Assembly (NCBI GenBank): GCA_001414485.1
Contig: LLEY01000017.1
Location: forward strand, 537,584-601,583
Direction of reading: 5' to 3'
Length of the DNA stretch: 64,000 bases
From: Calycina herbarum
Taxonomy: Eukaryota > Ascomycota > Leotiomycetes > Helotiales > Pezizellaceae
Part shown: in pieces, positions 23,321 through 34,401 of the stretch
How the letters are laid out: the number at the start of each line of letters is the position of its first letter
Numbering within the stretch: position 1 is the stretch's first letter
The notes under the pieces: model-generated
What the model was told of the DNA's origin: nothing
The model's database searches: none
What the model saw: only the letters and a program-made list of their open reading frames with translations
Translations under genes and position numbers: made by a program

Positions 23321-26300
23321 TAAAAGCATGTTTGCTTGTTTTTTCTTCTTCTTTGCATGAGGACTCGCTGGTTCGGGTCCGGTCTGAGATGGTCTCTTTT
23401 TATTCCATAATGTCGAATTCTCATATTTGTGCTTGCGTCATTTTGGAGTTGGGGTATACCAGGATACAGGATTTGAGGGATTCTTTCGACAGGCATGGCA
23501 TGGCATTACTTCTGCTTCGAAACACTCATTTAGAAGACACCATCACACGATGGGCATTTTTATTAATTGGAGGGAGAGTTTGAGGGACCGCTTCGAGTGG
23601 AAGGGTCTAGGGGAGAGTGAGAAGGGGTTTTAAGCAGTGGAGATATCTCATTTGCTATTCGAGAAAATTCGAAAACCCGGGAAATCATGATACTTCTTTT
23701 ATCTTTTTGGGGACGTGTTAGGGATTAGGGATCAGTTTATTTGTTTAGATGGGAAGTTGATGGAGAGTTAGAATAGCTTTTGTTGAGATATTTATGATAC
23801 TGTTTAAAAATGACTTTCGTGTTCTTTCTGTTTGTGCTTGTGATGTTGTGAGATAGGTGAATGGACGTGAGAGTGATTGTAAATGTAAGATCTTGAATCC
23901 GGTTATTCAATTAGCTCTCTCGAGGAATGGTATGGTGAAGGAGGTGGGGATGAGAGCATGAGGCTAAAAGCTCATATGGTGTGGCTGTGTGTGCTTCGCC
24001 ATTTGTTTCCTCGCTGTTCACCCTTCTGCTGGTTTCTTGATATCGAGCGGTAGATTGCAGGGAGGAGGGGGAAGATCGAGAAAGAGAAACTTAAGGATAT
24101 TTCTATCTCTCTTTACGAATAGGATCGTTTCATTCGTGGTTTATTTTCCAAGAGGAAGCTCAGCCATCCTTGGAGAACCCCGATGTCAAAGTATCTTACT
24201 TGTTGCTTTGTGGTTATTAGATTTGAGTAGCAAGGTGGCTCAGAGGTTAAGGAGTCTATACAGGATCGTTCAAAATCAAGTGTGAGACGTTTGGAGGTTT
24301 GGTTTCTCACAGGCTCATGTTTCTAAACGGGATTGATGAATTGAATAAATTACAAAGACGGGGTCTTTTTGTGATGGGTACCATGGGTATACATATTGAG
24401 ATTTATGTCTCCTAACTAATGGAACTATCTATATAGTTCTTTTTAGCTCACTGCCATTTTCGCTACCCCTCCCCTCGAGTCGCTTGTTGATGCACTGTAA
24501 ACACATCTCCGGCAAGCGAAAATCCTCTACACTACACTTCATGAATACTCAGTTCTAGACATGCGCAAATTCTCTAGATTCGAGATGGAGATTCATTGAG
24601 TATTCAATGATCCTCAAAATCAATTATAGAGTTTTCTATGGAGCCAAGATTGTGGTATAGCCCTGCTTTAAAAATGGGTGTCTGGAGTGCGGGGTTGTGT
24701 TTGGGGGCGAAAAATGAGTTGCGGGTAATCCAGCAGTTATCCAGTTATCCAGTGGGCCACGAGTAAACCGGCAACCATCTAGTTATCCAGTAAGCTGCGA
24801 GTAAGCCCGTCATCCTTTTGGGGGCCAAAATAGTACGAGTAAGCTATCAATTAATCGTTAAGCTAAAGAAATATTAGGAGCCAAGAATGAGAGTTGCTAG
24901 TAAGCCATAAAGAATCGAGTGAGTTTGGAGTTAGAAATTATGGTAGACACTTCAGTCATGTCATCGAAGAATTGTTTGACGTTGTGGGTATGCCCAAATT
25001 GTTAGAGCGAGTTGCGGGCCCGTCTGGGGAGGCAACCAACCTCAACACCTCGACGCCGTCGCTCCTTCCCTCTCACTTCAACTTCGACTCCCCTCGACCC
25101 GACAAAACTCGATGGCTCCTTCCTCGGCCCTGACCATATACGAGCGCGGGGGACTGAGGGAGGAGGTTCAAGTCGCTCCTTCCTCAACTTCGTCCCTCGA
25201 AATCGAGACTCAAGGTCTCCACTCAACCCAGCCCACTATGGCCAGAGCGAGCAGCAAGGGAAAGCGTGACTTCCTGTCCCCTCAGAGTATAACCCCCCCC
25301 CCTCGCCCTCCCATATACACACTTTTTCATCCTCGAAAACGAATCGCGGGGGGTGGGAGGATGGGCTTGCTAAGTTGGCAACTCCCAGTATAGAAATGAA
25401 ATCAGCACCACATCAATGCCTTCTCAAACTATTATTGAGGTATGCATTAATGCGCTGACCGAGTCTTAGAAATATGCGACCAGTGCATTCGTGATACAGC
25501 GTCAGAGAGATGGTGTGTGTGGCACACCAAGCCCACAACTATCTAAAGTGTTGGGGACGTGCCTTGTGGGGTCAAATGTTGAACCATTTGATAGTCATGC
25601 AAACGTCTTTGGGCCCATGGTATTTTGCAAAGGGCTTGTAATTCTGCCATTTGAATTCCTTTTTCTTCTCTGAGCGAAAGCAACATCCTGCCTCTTGTTA
25701 ATTACATTAAGTTAATGACCTTCGCGCGTCCGAAGAAGAGCCCAAGTACTTACTTACATGGAAGAATTAAATGGGATTGAAACATGAGTTGTCATTGATG
25801 CAGAGACTAATTTATTTCCAGTCTCTTATTCTCAAAACAGTTTCTGAACTTTCTGCTGGTCACTTGATTCCTGCCATGACTGGGCGGAATGATGTTCAGG
25901 CAATCAAATCAATTTCATCACTCTCACCGAGTTAATAAAATTCTAGTTAGCGTGAGAACGTAGTTCTCACTAGTCTTACGGAAAAGAAATGCCTATCTAA
26001 GCAACCCTCCCCCTCTCGGCTCTAAGATAGGCAACAATGCAACATATAAATTAGCGAATTCATTCAATACTCCGTATTGCTGAGTGGCTTATTGAAAAAT
26101 AACCAGTTCGCTTAACGCTATCAATACCAAGTCTTTTGGGTGCTGTAATGTGGGAACGGGCTTCATCTCATGTCCTTTTTCTTACGAACAGATGAATCAA
26201 TCGAGAGAGAATTCTCAATTATGTAATCTTACGCTTACTTGTTGCTCGTGCGCACTTAAGGTACGAGATATACGAGAGGCTGAGTGTTATGTAAGATTTT

Positions 26301-26374
26301 TCTTGTGTTGATTTGTACAAACGGAGGTTCGACAGAATAAATCAGATAATGTCCCAGTATGGATCTAGAGACTG
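23321..26374. other. Intergenic stretch without a supported gene
   Basis: About 3 kb. The first few hundred bases are likely PRM1 3' UTR. Near 24720-24850 there is a short imperfect repeat built on AGTTATCCAGT and GCGAGTAA. At 25300 there is a run of C residues. Open frames at 24894-25393 are short, low-complexity (S/T/P/R) and overlap on both strands, so I did not call them. Confidence 0.4.
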
Positions 26375-26383
26375 TATAAATAG
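26375..26383 (+). promoter_or_regulatory. TATA box of the small secreted protein gene
   Basis: TATAAATAG lies about 140 bp before the start codon at 26523 and is followed by a CT- and CAA-rich leader, the usual arrangement for a highly expressed fungal gene. Confidence 0.6.
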
Positions 26384-26522
26384 GGGATACCTCCTCGAGT
26401 ATCCCATCTCTATCGCATTTTTACTTCTCAACCTGTATTGCATCGATCTTCTCAACTTTCATTATCTCGCTCCTTGATTATTCACTAAATCTCCCCAATT
26501 CAACATTCAACCGTCCGCCAGT

Positions 26523-27093
26523 ATGCAATACTTTAGCATCCTCCTCAGCCTTGTCGCAGCAGCTTCGGCAATTGATACTCATCTCTGGTTTAAGGGCAGC
26601 TGCAGTAGAGATAATGGAGGGGCAGTATGTACGGGTATCAATCCAACTGTAAATATACCATTTCTCAACTACAACTCCTCGGGTTTCTAACGTGACTCAA
26701 CAGGCGTGCTGCGAATACGGACCTTACCAGTGGAGTAGCATTAGCTTCGAGGCCATGCCGCTTGATTGGAACCTCGAGTTGCGAGCAGATGATGGAGGTA
26801 CCTGTTCTAGAATCAGGACTGCGATTATCACATACGGCAACAGCTATCAATGTCTCTCTTCAGGACCTTACACTGGTGGAAAATATGTTTTCCATTCGAA
26901 GAAGAGATACGCCGAGGAAGATCCTTCTCAGGAGTGCCGGAAACCGGATGTGTTGCTTCTTGGTGATGGGCAGAAGTATAATATCAAGGACTTAGAGGAT
27001 GGACTGATTGAAGAATTGGCTGGATATGCAATCAACGGGACTGCTACGGCGGATATTCCAGAAGCTTTCAAGAAGTTTGAGATCAACATTTAG
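26523..27093 (+). CDS. Small secreted cysteine-containing protein (candidate effector)
   Basis: Two exons (26523-26648 and 26704-27093) flank a 55-bp intron (GTAAAT, branch CTAAC, CAG) and give 171 residues. Residues 1-16 (M-Q-Y-F-S-I-L-L-S-L-V-A-A-A-S-A) form a clear signal peptide. The mature part has seven cysteines, three of them around the splice junction (V-C-T-G, then A-C-C-E). A K-K-R stretch near 123 could be a processing site. I do not recognise a domain. Size, secretion and cysteines fit the broad class of fungal small secreted proteins; an effector role is inference only. A TATA box lies 140 bp upstream. Confidence 0.75.
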
Positions 27094-29580
27094 TCATCGA
27101 TGGGGTTGTTAAGTGGAGTGGCGCGAGCTGCTGTATGGGGGTGTCGAATGTGCACGCGATGGCTGAATAGGTTTCCCGTCCCTACTTCGTCAAAAGATGT
27201 CGTTAATCTGTATTCACAACCTTGTATTTACAATTCTACTCCCAAAATATATGCTAATCTATGATTCTCTTATGGGTAACGTCCATCTCCTCTACCTAGT
27301 GATGTGAGGATTGTGAGCTTGCTCGATGGCTCTTTAGCGCGTTGAATGTTGTGATCTTGGTGGAGAACTTCCATAGTAAACACACCTGTTCTAGAACAAG
27401 AACTCGAAATTCGGATTTCCAGAATTTAGACTTACTTGTCTGTTAAACATCTCTTCTGTTCAATGACATGAATATTGTTTGTCTGCCAAATATTTCTCTA
27501 GGGTGAATCTTGAGATGATTTTGACAGCACGCTTCGCCATGGCCCGGCAAAGTGAAGGCAACATACCTGTTCTTCCAAGGCGAATTGCTCAACAACCACT
27601 TGTGTATTTTTGCGGAATGTCAAATTTAGCATATTAATACACAAAGAGCCTTGCTATCTAACAGTTTGAGGTTTCCGACTTGCAATTTTTCCGGGGGGTT
27701 TCCACTAGAGTCAGATTACTCGACAGCCACTCGGCAGGTTTCTGTAAAATCTGATTCCCTCGAATAGTTAATATATCAAATAATCCACTCTCTCCAAAGC
27801 ACAGCCGCGCAGCTTGTCGCAATTATTTGAAGTAGTGTGCAAGTACAAAGTAAGTCTTACAAGTGTGTGATGGTGGTTTTACTTGGCGCAAATAGAACTT
27901 ATCCCAACACCACTATTGAAATGAAGATCACTCAACACGGGCGTTTCAAAACACTATCTAAAATTAGTTTCTAGTTTTTTAGGTACTCATAAATGCATCG
28001 AATGAGTCCTGGACATTTTCGACCGGCGCGCATTCGTGAGGCAGGATCAGGTAGTGGTATTATGAGTTTGAGAGTAAGACTTCCCGGGTGTAGTCATGAA
28101 CCAGTTGAGATTTATAACGAACTTTGAGTAAGCTAGCTTCTTTGGGATTTTCGAATTTAGTAGCGGGCTTATGGGTCTCCTATCTGAACTTTTGACCTTG
28201 GGGGGTTCTCCTTCATCCATCCGCTTCGTTCATGGATAACGTCAAAGATCTGTTGGAAAACTGGGGCAAAACATTTGTAAGACAATAGGCTTATTTTCTG
28301 ACACTCTTGTAGATGAAGGTGGACTTTTCTTTTCTTGAATTGGCTGCTATTCGTTTGTTCCACGCTATTTTAAATCTGAGGATACACATTTTTAAACCCA
28401 GCTCAGGGTGAACCAAGTTAGGCTAGGGTAAAAAGCTGTAGCTGTATTGGGCAATTGGGTCAGGTTCATATTCCGACCCTTCAATTCAAATTTTACATGA
28501 CTTTTCTAGGTCATGTACCTTTTTAATTTAAGCGAACCCCCTTTTGATTTGAATGCCGACCAAAGGGAAGTAAGCGTAGCGTCCAAGGGATAGTCTGTAG
28601 TTACATTAGTTTGTGAAAACCTGGACCATGCTAAGGTGATATTGGGCTTCAAGTCGTCGACTATTGATGCATACAAACCGACGTTGCCTTCCAAAAAAAA
28701 AAAAAAAAAGATGTCGGCCGCCGCTATCCTCCTTTCGTCCATTTTCTAGGTTCTCTCCAAGAACTTAAAATCAAACAGAGGATGTGATTCGCTAAGTCTA
28801 AGCACCTTTTAGGTGTGGTAAGCTTCAGCCCGCCACAAAATCTAGATCTGATAACTCAACAAATTTTGTATCACAACCTTATTGATGACCCAATGCCGAG
28901 ACTGCGCTTTATTAAAGGCATGTCAGCAATTGCTTACTCCTCTCTCACAAAAAGCCGTTGAAGTATGCGGGGAAAACGTGCAACTTTCGGGGAGGCGTCG
29001 TGAGAATGTTTTGTGTGACCTGAATCTTACTTGGGGCTGCATAACCGTGTAGTATTCAACAACACCAAGGTTCTTCTTTACTTGTATAATTTTTCGGATT
29101 CCGAGTAATTCTTTGAATGTGAGGTCCACGGGTTCTTATTAGAGGTGTTGAGTGACTGCTTTTGGATTATGAGGGTTTCTTTGGCAAGCTGAGGTCTTCG
29201 GATAAATTGGGAGGGTTTCATTTCGTGGACTCGTGGTGTTTAGGTACCTTCTAGACTCGGCTCTTTGAGTGTTGGAATAGTGTCGAGATGACCGGAGACA
29301 TGATATTCAGAAGACTTCAAGTCCAAATTGAGACTCGTCCAGCTCTCAACGAGACGCCTTCGGAATGGAGGCATAGCTCGGTTTGCGAGGCAAGAGAAGG
29401 GGAGCGGGAGTTCCATCAGACATCGCCTTTCAAGTTTTCGAATACATAAACCCTCTGATTCTCTCCAAAATTCCTCATCTTCAATCCATTCTACAAGATT
29501 CCTTCATACCCATATACACAGAACCACCACTTCCCCAAAAAACCACCTTCTCAAACCCTCAAAATCCCAAACCTCCCAAA
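27094..29580. other. Intergenic stretch without a supported gene
   Basis: About 2.5 kb of moderately AT-rich DNA. It contains an 18-base A run at about 28692-28709. Small frames exist on both strands but none has a recognisable protein or splice structure. Confidence 0.4.
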
Positions 29581-30088
29581 ATGAAGACCCAAATCACCCT
29601 CTTCGCACTCATCGCCAGCGCTATCGCCAACCCAACCCAAAGCATCAACACTCGCTCCAACCTCGCAAAACGAGCTTACGGTGGACCACCAAGCACCGGC
29701 GAGGTTTGCCCTCAAGCCCAGGGTCTTTACTACCAGACCACCAGCGGGAAATACTACCAAGTCGCTTGCAGTGTCGATACTGCTGGTGATACTTCAATTG
29801 CTGTTTACCCGGGTGTCAAGAATGTTCTTGAGTGTGCTCAGTATGTCTTCCCTTTTTGCCCTAACAGTTTCATCTCTGGAGAGAACTTTTGAAAAGCAAG
29901 GCTAATCAATCACTTGTAGAAAATGCGACACTTGGAACTCCATTGCGGCAACCAACCCCAAGTGTATCTCTGCCACTTATTACCTCGTTGCCCCCAATGG
30001 TCATGATAACTGCATCTTGAGGCCTGGAGCTAGTGGGTGGTATGCTTTTGCTCCTGCTTCTGGAGCCGAGACTGCTGTGCTTGTTTAG
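29581..30088 (+). CDS. Small secreted protein with PAN/Apple-like cysteine pattern
   Basis: Two exons (29581-29840 and 29920-30088) around a 79-bp intron (GTATGT...TTGTAG) give 142 residues. Residues 1-17 form a signal peptide (M-K-T-Q-I-T-L-F-A-L-I-A). Lys33-Arg34 in L-A-K-R-A-Y is a likely Kex2 site, so the mature protein would start at A35. Six cysteines follow in an order typical of PAN_4/Apple-like modules: C-P-Q-A-Q-G, then a Y-Y-Q-V-A-C strand, then E-C-A-Q-K-C-D, K-C-I-S-A-T-Y-Y and N-C-I-L. Apple/PAN modules bind carbohydrate or protein outside the cell; the ligand is unknown. It could also be classed simply as a cysteine-rich secreted protein. Confidence 0.75.
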
Positions 30089-31233
30089 ACCACAGTTTTG
30101 GAAGTAGTATAGGGATGGTTTACTGTCCTTATGACTGCTGGAGATATGAAAAAGTGCTGTGTTGGAAGCTGTTGGGAAGGAGAAGATATTGGAATTTAGT
30201 GAGCGAAGAAATATGAATGGAATGGTGTAACCCCGCGGACAGACTACATGAGACCCATCCCCTTGTTTTGAGTGATGATTCTATGAAGTCTTTTTGGAAA
30301 GCGAGATACGAGGCAAGAAATGCATGAAGGCACTGAGTCGCGACAAGCGCTTCCTTCTGAGTACACCTCCCGTTACTTGAAATATCTAGGAAGTGTCGTT
30401 GGAAACGCTAGGACACATGAAATTTGGCTCTCCTAAACTTCTTCGGGGATTTGTCCTAGACTGTCTGGAACAATGGTTAGAAGAGTACATGTACTTAGAA
30501 GCAAGATGAGTAGAATAGTGGCAAGAACCCTATATTGCAACACTTGACAACAGAAAGAAAGCTCTAACATATCTCAAGCTGATGCCAAAGCAACTTCTCA
30601 AGCCACCAGGAAAAATCCAAGAAAGGCAAGCACACCTTACATCCACTTCATTCAAACGACCAATCTTCATTCCCGAACCTCAGATACCCAAAATCATCCT
30701 AAACAATTGCAATAATGCGACATGCAACAAAAACCCCCAAAACAGCACTTCACTCTTGTCTCCTTCACTAAACAATCATCTGATATTATTTCCAAATCTC
30801 AAATAATCAAAACTATCCGGGACAATTGACAAATTGCGACATGCAACAAAACAAGTAAAAGCAGACTTCACTAGATATAAACATCACTGCAAATATGATC
30901 ATCTGATAAAACTCCTTGAATTTCGAATAAAATCTCGAATATTTGAAGAAGTTCGAGACAATTTGAAAATTGCGATGTGCAACAAAAGATATAAAAACAG
31001 ACTTCACTTGGTTTTTATCTCACTAGAGACACAGAATGATAGGCAAGGCAAGGCGGATAATTTTGTAAAATAAAAAAACCCTTGCCCGTAGCTCTCTCAT
31101 CGCGTGCTCACACTTTGCGATGTATACTAAAAGCCTGCAGGCTGGCGTACTACACCAGAGCTAACGAGAAATTGGATACGTTTTCATTTTTCATTTTACA
31201 TAATCTATCACACATCCAAGCTCTCAGAACAGA
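30089..31233. other. Intergenic stretch with a degenerate tandem repeat
   Basis: Apart from the repeat at about 30690-31030 listed separately, I see only 3' UTR-like and AT-rich DNA between the PAN-like gene and the convergent PAF1 gene. Confidence 0.4.
30690..31030. repeat. Degenerate tandem repeat, three copies, 119-136 bp period
   Basis: The anchor GCGACATGCAACAAAA occurs at 30717 and 30836, and as GCGATGTGCAACAAAA at 30972. Each is followed by ...CAG(A)CTTCACT and by a related AT-rich stretch containing CATCTGATA in two copies. Spacings are 119 and 136 bp. No coding potential is seen. Confidence 0.65.
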
Positions 31234-32650
31234 TCATTCCTCTCCATCAAGCGAATCAGGAGAAAGAGCTTCATTCTGTGCTGCAGCCGGCTCTACCTCT
31301 CCAATATCAGCGAATGGATTATCCCGGAAATTCTTGCGAAGAGTCGTCATGTCCTCCTCCGGATCCTCAATTCTCATTAACATAACCTCGAAACGGTTCT
31401 CTTCCTCCTCAACCATACGTCCCATTTTCTTGTCGATATTCTTCTGTCTTTGTGGACGGAGGGTACTTCGCTGAACGATCGGGTAGTAATATGCGCCTTT
31501 TTGACGGCGTCCGTCCTTGCCATCTGCCAAAGCAATGACAACCTCATCACGATACTTTGTCGCACCACTTCCACCTACAGTGGCAGTCTCATAAGGTCTA
31601 ACTCTCTTGAATTTGAAGCATGCCCGTCCTTGCTCATCCAGGTCTGTGTACAAATCATCCGATTGATGATCGTTGTCGAGGATATCGAATTTTCGTTTGA
31701 AGTTCCCTGCAGTATTTGTGGTATCGGGCATGAAGAGATTGTACTGCATTTGCGCATCGGGAGCTGGGTTATGTACCGGGTCGCGTTTGTGTGCTTCTTC
31801 TATTGCCGCTTTTGCTACTGACTCTGCTTCAGTTGGGTCGATAGGTTTAAGTATGCTGTTCTCTACACGCATATCGTACGTGGAATTAGGTGGGACGGGA
31901 TTGTGGAGGAATTTGACCGAAACATAACCGCCCATATCTGGGAACGCATCGAGATCGGGAAGTAGAGGGTACGCATCCACCAGCTGTACGTTTCGTTTTG
32001 TAGGATGTCGGGCGAGGGTTTTATTTTTAAGATTTTGGGCTGCGGTCCGGAAGCTCTGTTCCACCTGAGCTTTGATGGCTTCTGGTGACTCTTTATCTAG
32101 ATTTGGAGCAGGCCTTCTTTTCTTGTTCGCCGTGCTATTGTTTATCAGAGATTTCGAGGTTGCGTTGTCGAATTTCGATTTCGAGGTATAGGAGGAGATA
32201 TATTCGGTTCGGCGCAAGAATGAGACGCCAGAGTCCGAGAACTTTGGCTTGCCGAGTGTCGATAGGGGTCTTAGAAGTGCTCGATCGTGAGGATGAGGAA
32301 CTGGCACTTGTAATGGTGCTTGGATAGCTACGTAAATATTGTGAGCAATTGCGCAATCAAAAAAGTGTGGCATACTTACAACTCTCGTCACCATCAAATA
32401 TTCCTGGCATGCCCACCAGATCTAATGGCATACCAAGCTCGGCATCAGCTTCTATATTAAGCGGTTGATCTCGCGCAAGCCGCGACGCGAAACCAGGTGT
32501 TGTGTATTGACCGCTAGCTAGACCAGTATTTGGAATCTCGAGGAGCTTGGGAGGATTGGGGGGCGGTGGTAGGGCATTGGAATATCGTATTCTTGCTATG
32601 TAGTCTTGTGCGACAACGCGCTCACCACCTCGAGGTGCTGAAGACGACAT
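31234..32650 (-). CDS. PAF1: Paf1, subunit of the RNA polymerase II-associated PAF1 complex
   Basis: Two exons (32650-32380 and 32327-31234) with a 52-bp intron (GTAAGT...ACGTAG) give 454 residues. The N-terminus has the Paf1 opening Q-D-Y-I-A-R-I-R-Y-S-N-x-L-P-P-P-P (about 15-31), followed by L-G-M-P-L-D-L and then R-P-L-S-T-L-G-K and S-F-L-R-R-T-E-Y. The central Paf1 domain continues with the conserved K-F-L-H-N-P-V-P and Y-N-L-F-M-P. The C-terminus is acidic. Paf1 holds together the PAF1 complex (with Ctr9, Leo1, Cdc73, Rtf1), which travels with elongating polymerase and supports H2B ubiquitination and H3K4/K36 methylation. A 5' leader of unknown length extends to the right of 32650. Confidence 0.93.
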
Positions 32651-33172
32651 ATTGGTGTTTGGGGAGGGGATGGGAGGATGGCGTGGTGAGGTTGATAATG
32701 TCCTTGGGTCGCGTTGATTTTGGAGTCGCGAGGCTGAAGGATGCGGAAGCGCAAAAAGGCTTGGCGTTCTTGCTTCTGTCCTTGCCTCTCACTACCTTCA
32801 AAAGTGAATCGCAATTTCTCCAAACCCCTACGCTCACTTGCTACACTACCCCGAGGCATATAATAGCAAGTTTCCCTATGTTGTCTACTAACAATTTAGT
32901 GTCGTTAGATGAAAGAGATACTAGAGAACGTTGCGTTTTCTTCAGCACACAACCCAGAAAAGGGGTACTTGGTCAAATAATGGGACCTTCTAGGCTCTTG
33001 TACTGGCTTAGTTGTTCTCAAACCGGAAATTGAAACTGTAAAGTTCGCACATCTGACTGTTGGAGCATACCTTCGCATCCAAAGCATTGACTGACACGAA
33101 GAATATCGAGTCTGACCCACGTATTGGACAACGGAGACCCGGAAATCTGTCTCATTACGACAGCAAAGGGTT
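32651..33172. promoter_or_regulatory. Promoter side of PAF1
   Basis: This interval precedes the PAF1 start on the minus strand. Open frames here overlap on both strands and look like chance. No other gene is supported. Confidence 0.4.
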
Positions 33173-33497
33173 CTAGTATGCTTTATTTACCAATTGCAGA
33201 ATTAACCAATAACGTCGCTACCCTAAAGTATTAAGCAGTGAGTCTAGTAAGTTAAGCTATTATATTATATTGTTAGAGTATGTTAGATTAATGGAATTCA
33301 TTGAATAAATTCTATGCTTTAAACATATAGAGTATCAAGTACCTATCGGAGTCACACTCATATAACAAAAATATCCTCGATAGTTCAGAAGACTTGAGTT
33401 ATTTCAACAAATTATAGAAGTTGGTTGTAGCGAATTTAGAGTATGTCTTGACAAATTAGTCAATTACTGTATATAATTGGTGAATAAAGTATACCAG
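33173..33497. mobile_element. MITE copy 1 (CTGGTATGCTTTATTCACCAATT family)
   Basis: This 325-bp AT-rich, non-coding element has imperfect terminal inverted repeats. The left end is CTAGTATGCTTTATTTACCAAT; the right end reverse-complements to CTGGTATACTTTATTCACCAAT. It shares internal sequence (TATTAAGCAGTGAGTCTAGTA) with copy 2 at 34088-34393 in the same orientation. No clear target duplication is seen here. Confidence 0.65.
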
Positions 33498-33606
33498 CTC
33501 CATATTTTCTATTCATCTACTGCAAGTACTGACCACATCATGTCCTAGCCATGTTCCAAGATCTAAATGGCAAACTTGTAAAGCTGTTTCCTAAGTCATT
33601 GAGCTT

Positions 33607-33933
33607 TTATGCGATTTGTTGTGGTCGCTCCCAAACAAGGATATCATTGGCAGGAAAGATGATGCCGTGTCGTTCGAATTTGGCCCTGATGTTGTTTCTC
33701 GGTTTCTCGAAAAGAATGATTATGATCTAATTTGTCGATCTCACCACATAGTGGAGGACGCGAATGAGTCTTCCGCCGACCGCAAACTTGTCACTATTCT
33801 CAGCGTAGCTTTTGAAGTGCTCAACAACCATGGCGCTGTCAGGGAAGTAGATGAGTCACTGACGTGTGGGTCATTCCTCTTCGTAACGTATGAGATGAAC
33901 AAGATTTGTGAAATTCCGTTTTCTGGGGAGTGA
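33607..33933 (+). pseudogene. Protein phosphatase 1-like catalytic C-terminal fragment
   Basis: From about 33607 the frame reads L-C-D-L-L-W-S-L-P-N-K-D-I-I-G, then V-S-F-E-F-G-P-D-V-V-S-R-F-L-E-K, D-L-I-C-R-S-H-H-I-V-E-D and D-R-K-L-V-T-I. This order is the C-terminal third of a PPP-family phosphatase of the PP1 type. Normal PP1 reads L-W-S-D-P and R-A-H-Q-V-V-E-D-G; here the Asp and other core residues are changed, and the S-A-P-N-Y-C segment is replaced. An in-frame stop lies just upstream, and the metal-binding N-terminal two thirds are absent nearby. It lies between two copies of one MITE family. It is a decayed fragment rather than an active enzyme. Confidence 0.72.
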
Positions 33934-34087
33934 TCATGCATTTCATGAATCAAATTCCACGCTGCGTTCCCAAATTCCACCTTTGGTTCTGACAAAGACT
34001 CAAGAGGCTTGACATTCTGCCAGCCCATTCCTCTTCCTGTTCTTGACTAGCATCAATTCGTTTTAAGTTTTAAGCCCCCCACTTGCT

Positions 34088-34393
34088 CTGGTATGATTTA
34101 TTCACCAATTATGATATTGACCAATTATCTTACTATTTTATAGTATTAAGCAGTGAGTCTAGTAAATTTAGTTATTGAATTGTATTATTTCAAACTATTT
34201 GGAGTAATTAAGTTTGATAACTAAAGTCTATAACCTCGGTACTCATCCAGGGAAGATTTAATTAATTTAATTATTCTAGAAAGTTTAAAATAATCAAATT
34301 AGCTGAATAAAGTATAAAATTAACTTACAGCGAAGTCAGGGTATATCTAGACAGAAATGGTCAATGTCGTAATTGGTGAATAAAGCATACCAG
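34088..34393. mobile_element. MITE copy 2 with 36-bp terminal inverted repeats, hAT-like target duplication
   Basis: This 306-bp non-coding element has terminal inverted repeats of about 36 bp with three mismatches, starting CTGGTATG(A/C)TTTATTCACC. Flanks are CACTTGCT (34080-34087) and CACTTGGT (34394-34401), a 7-of-8 match. An 8-bp duplication is typical of hAT-type elements, but the superfamily call is tentative. Confidence 0.7.
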
Positions 34394-34401
34394 CACTTGG
34401 T

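Noticed and set aside
24225..24290. tRNA-like words (GGTGGCTCAGAGGTTAAGG ... GTTCAAAATC)
   Set aside because: No matching acceptor stem or anticodon arm could be built around it, so it is only a chance resemblance to a D arm and T loop.
24894..25393. Overlapping open frames on both strands
   Set aside because: Low-complexity Ser/Thr/Pro/Arg translations with antisense partners; no family resemblance.
32530..33033. 167-codon plus-strand frame
   Set aside because: It is antisense to the first exon and leader of PAF1, which is a confident gene.
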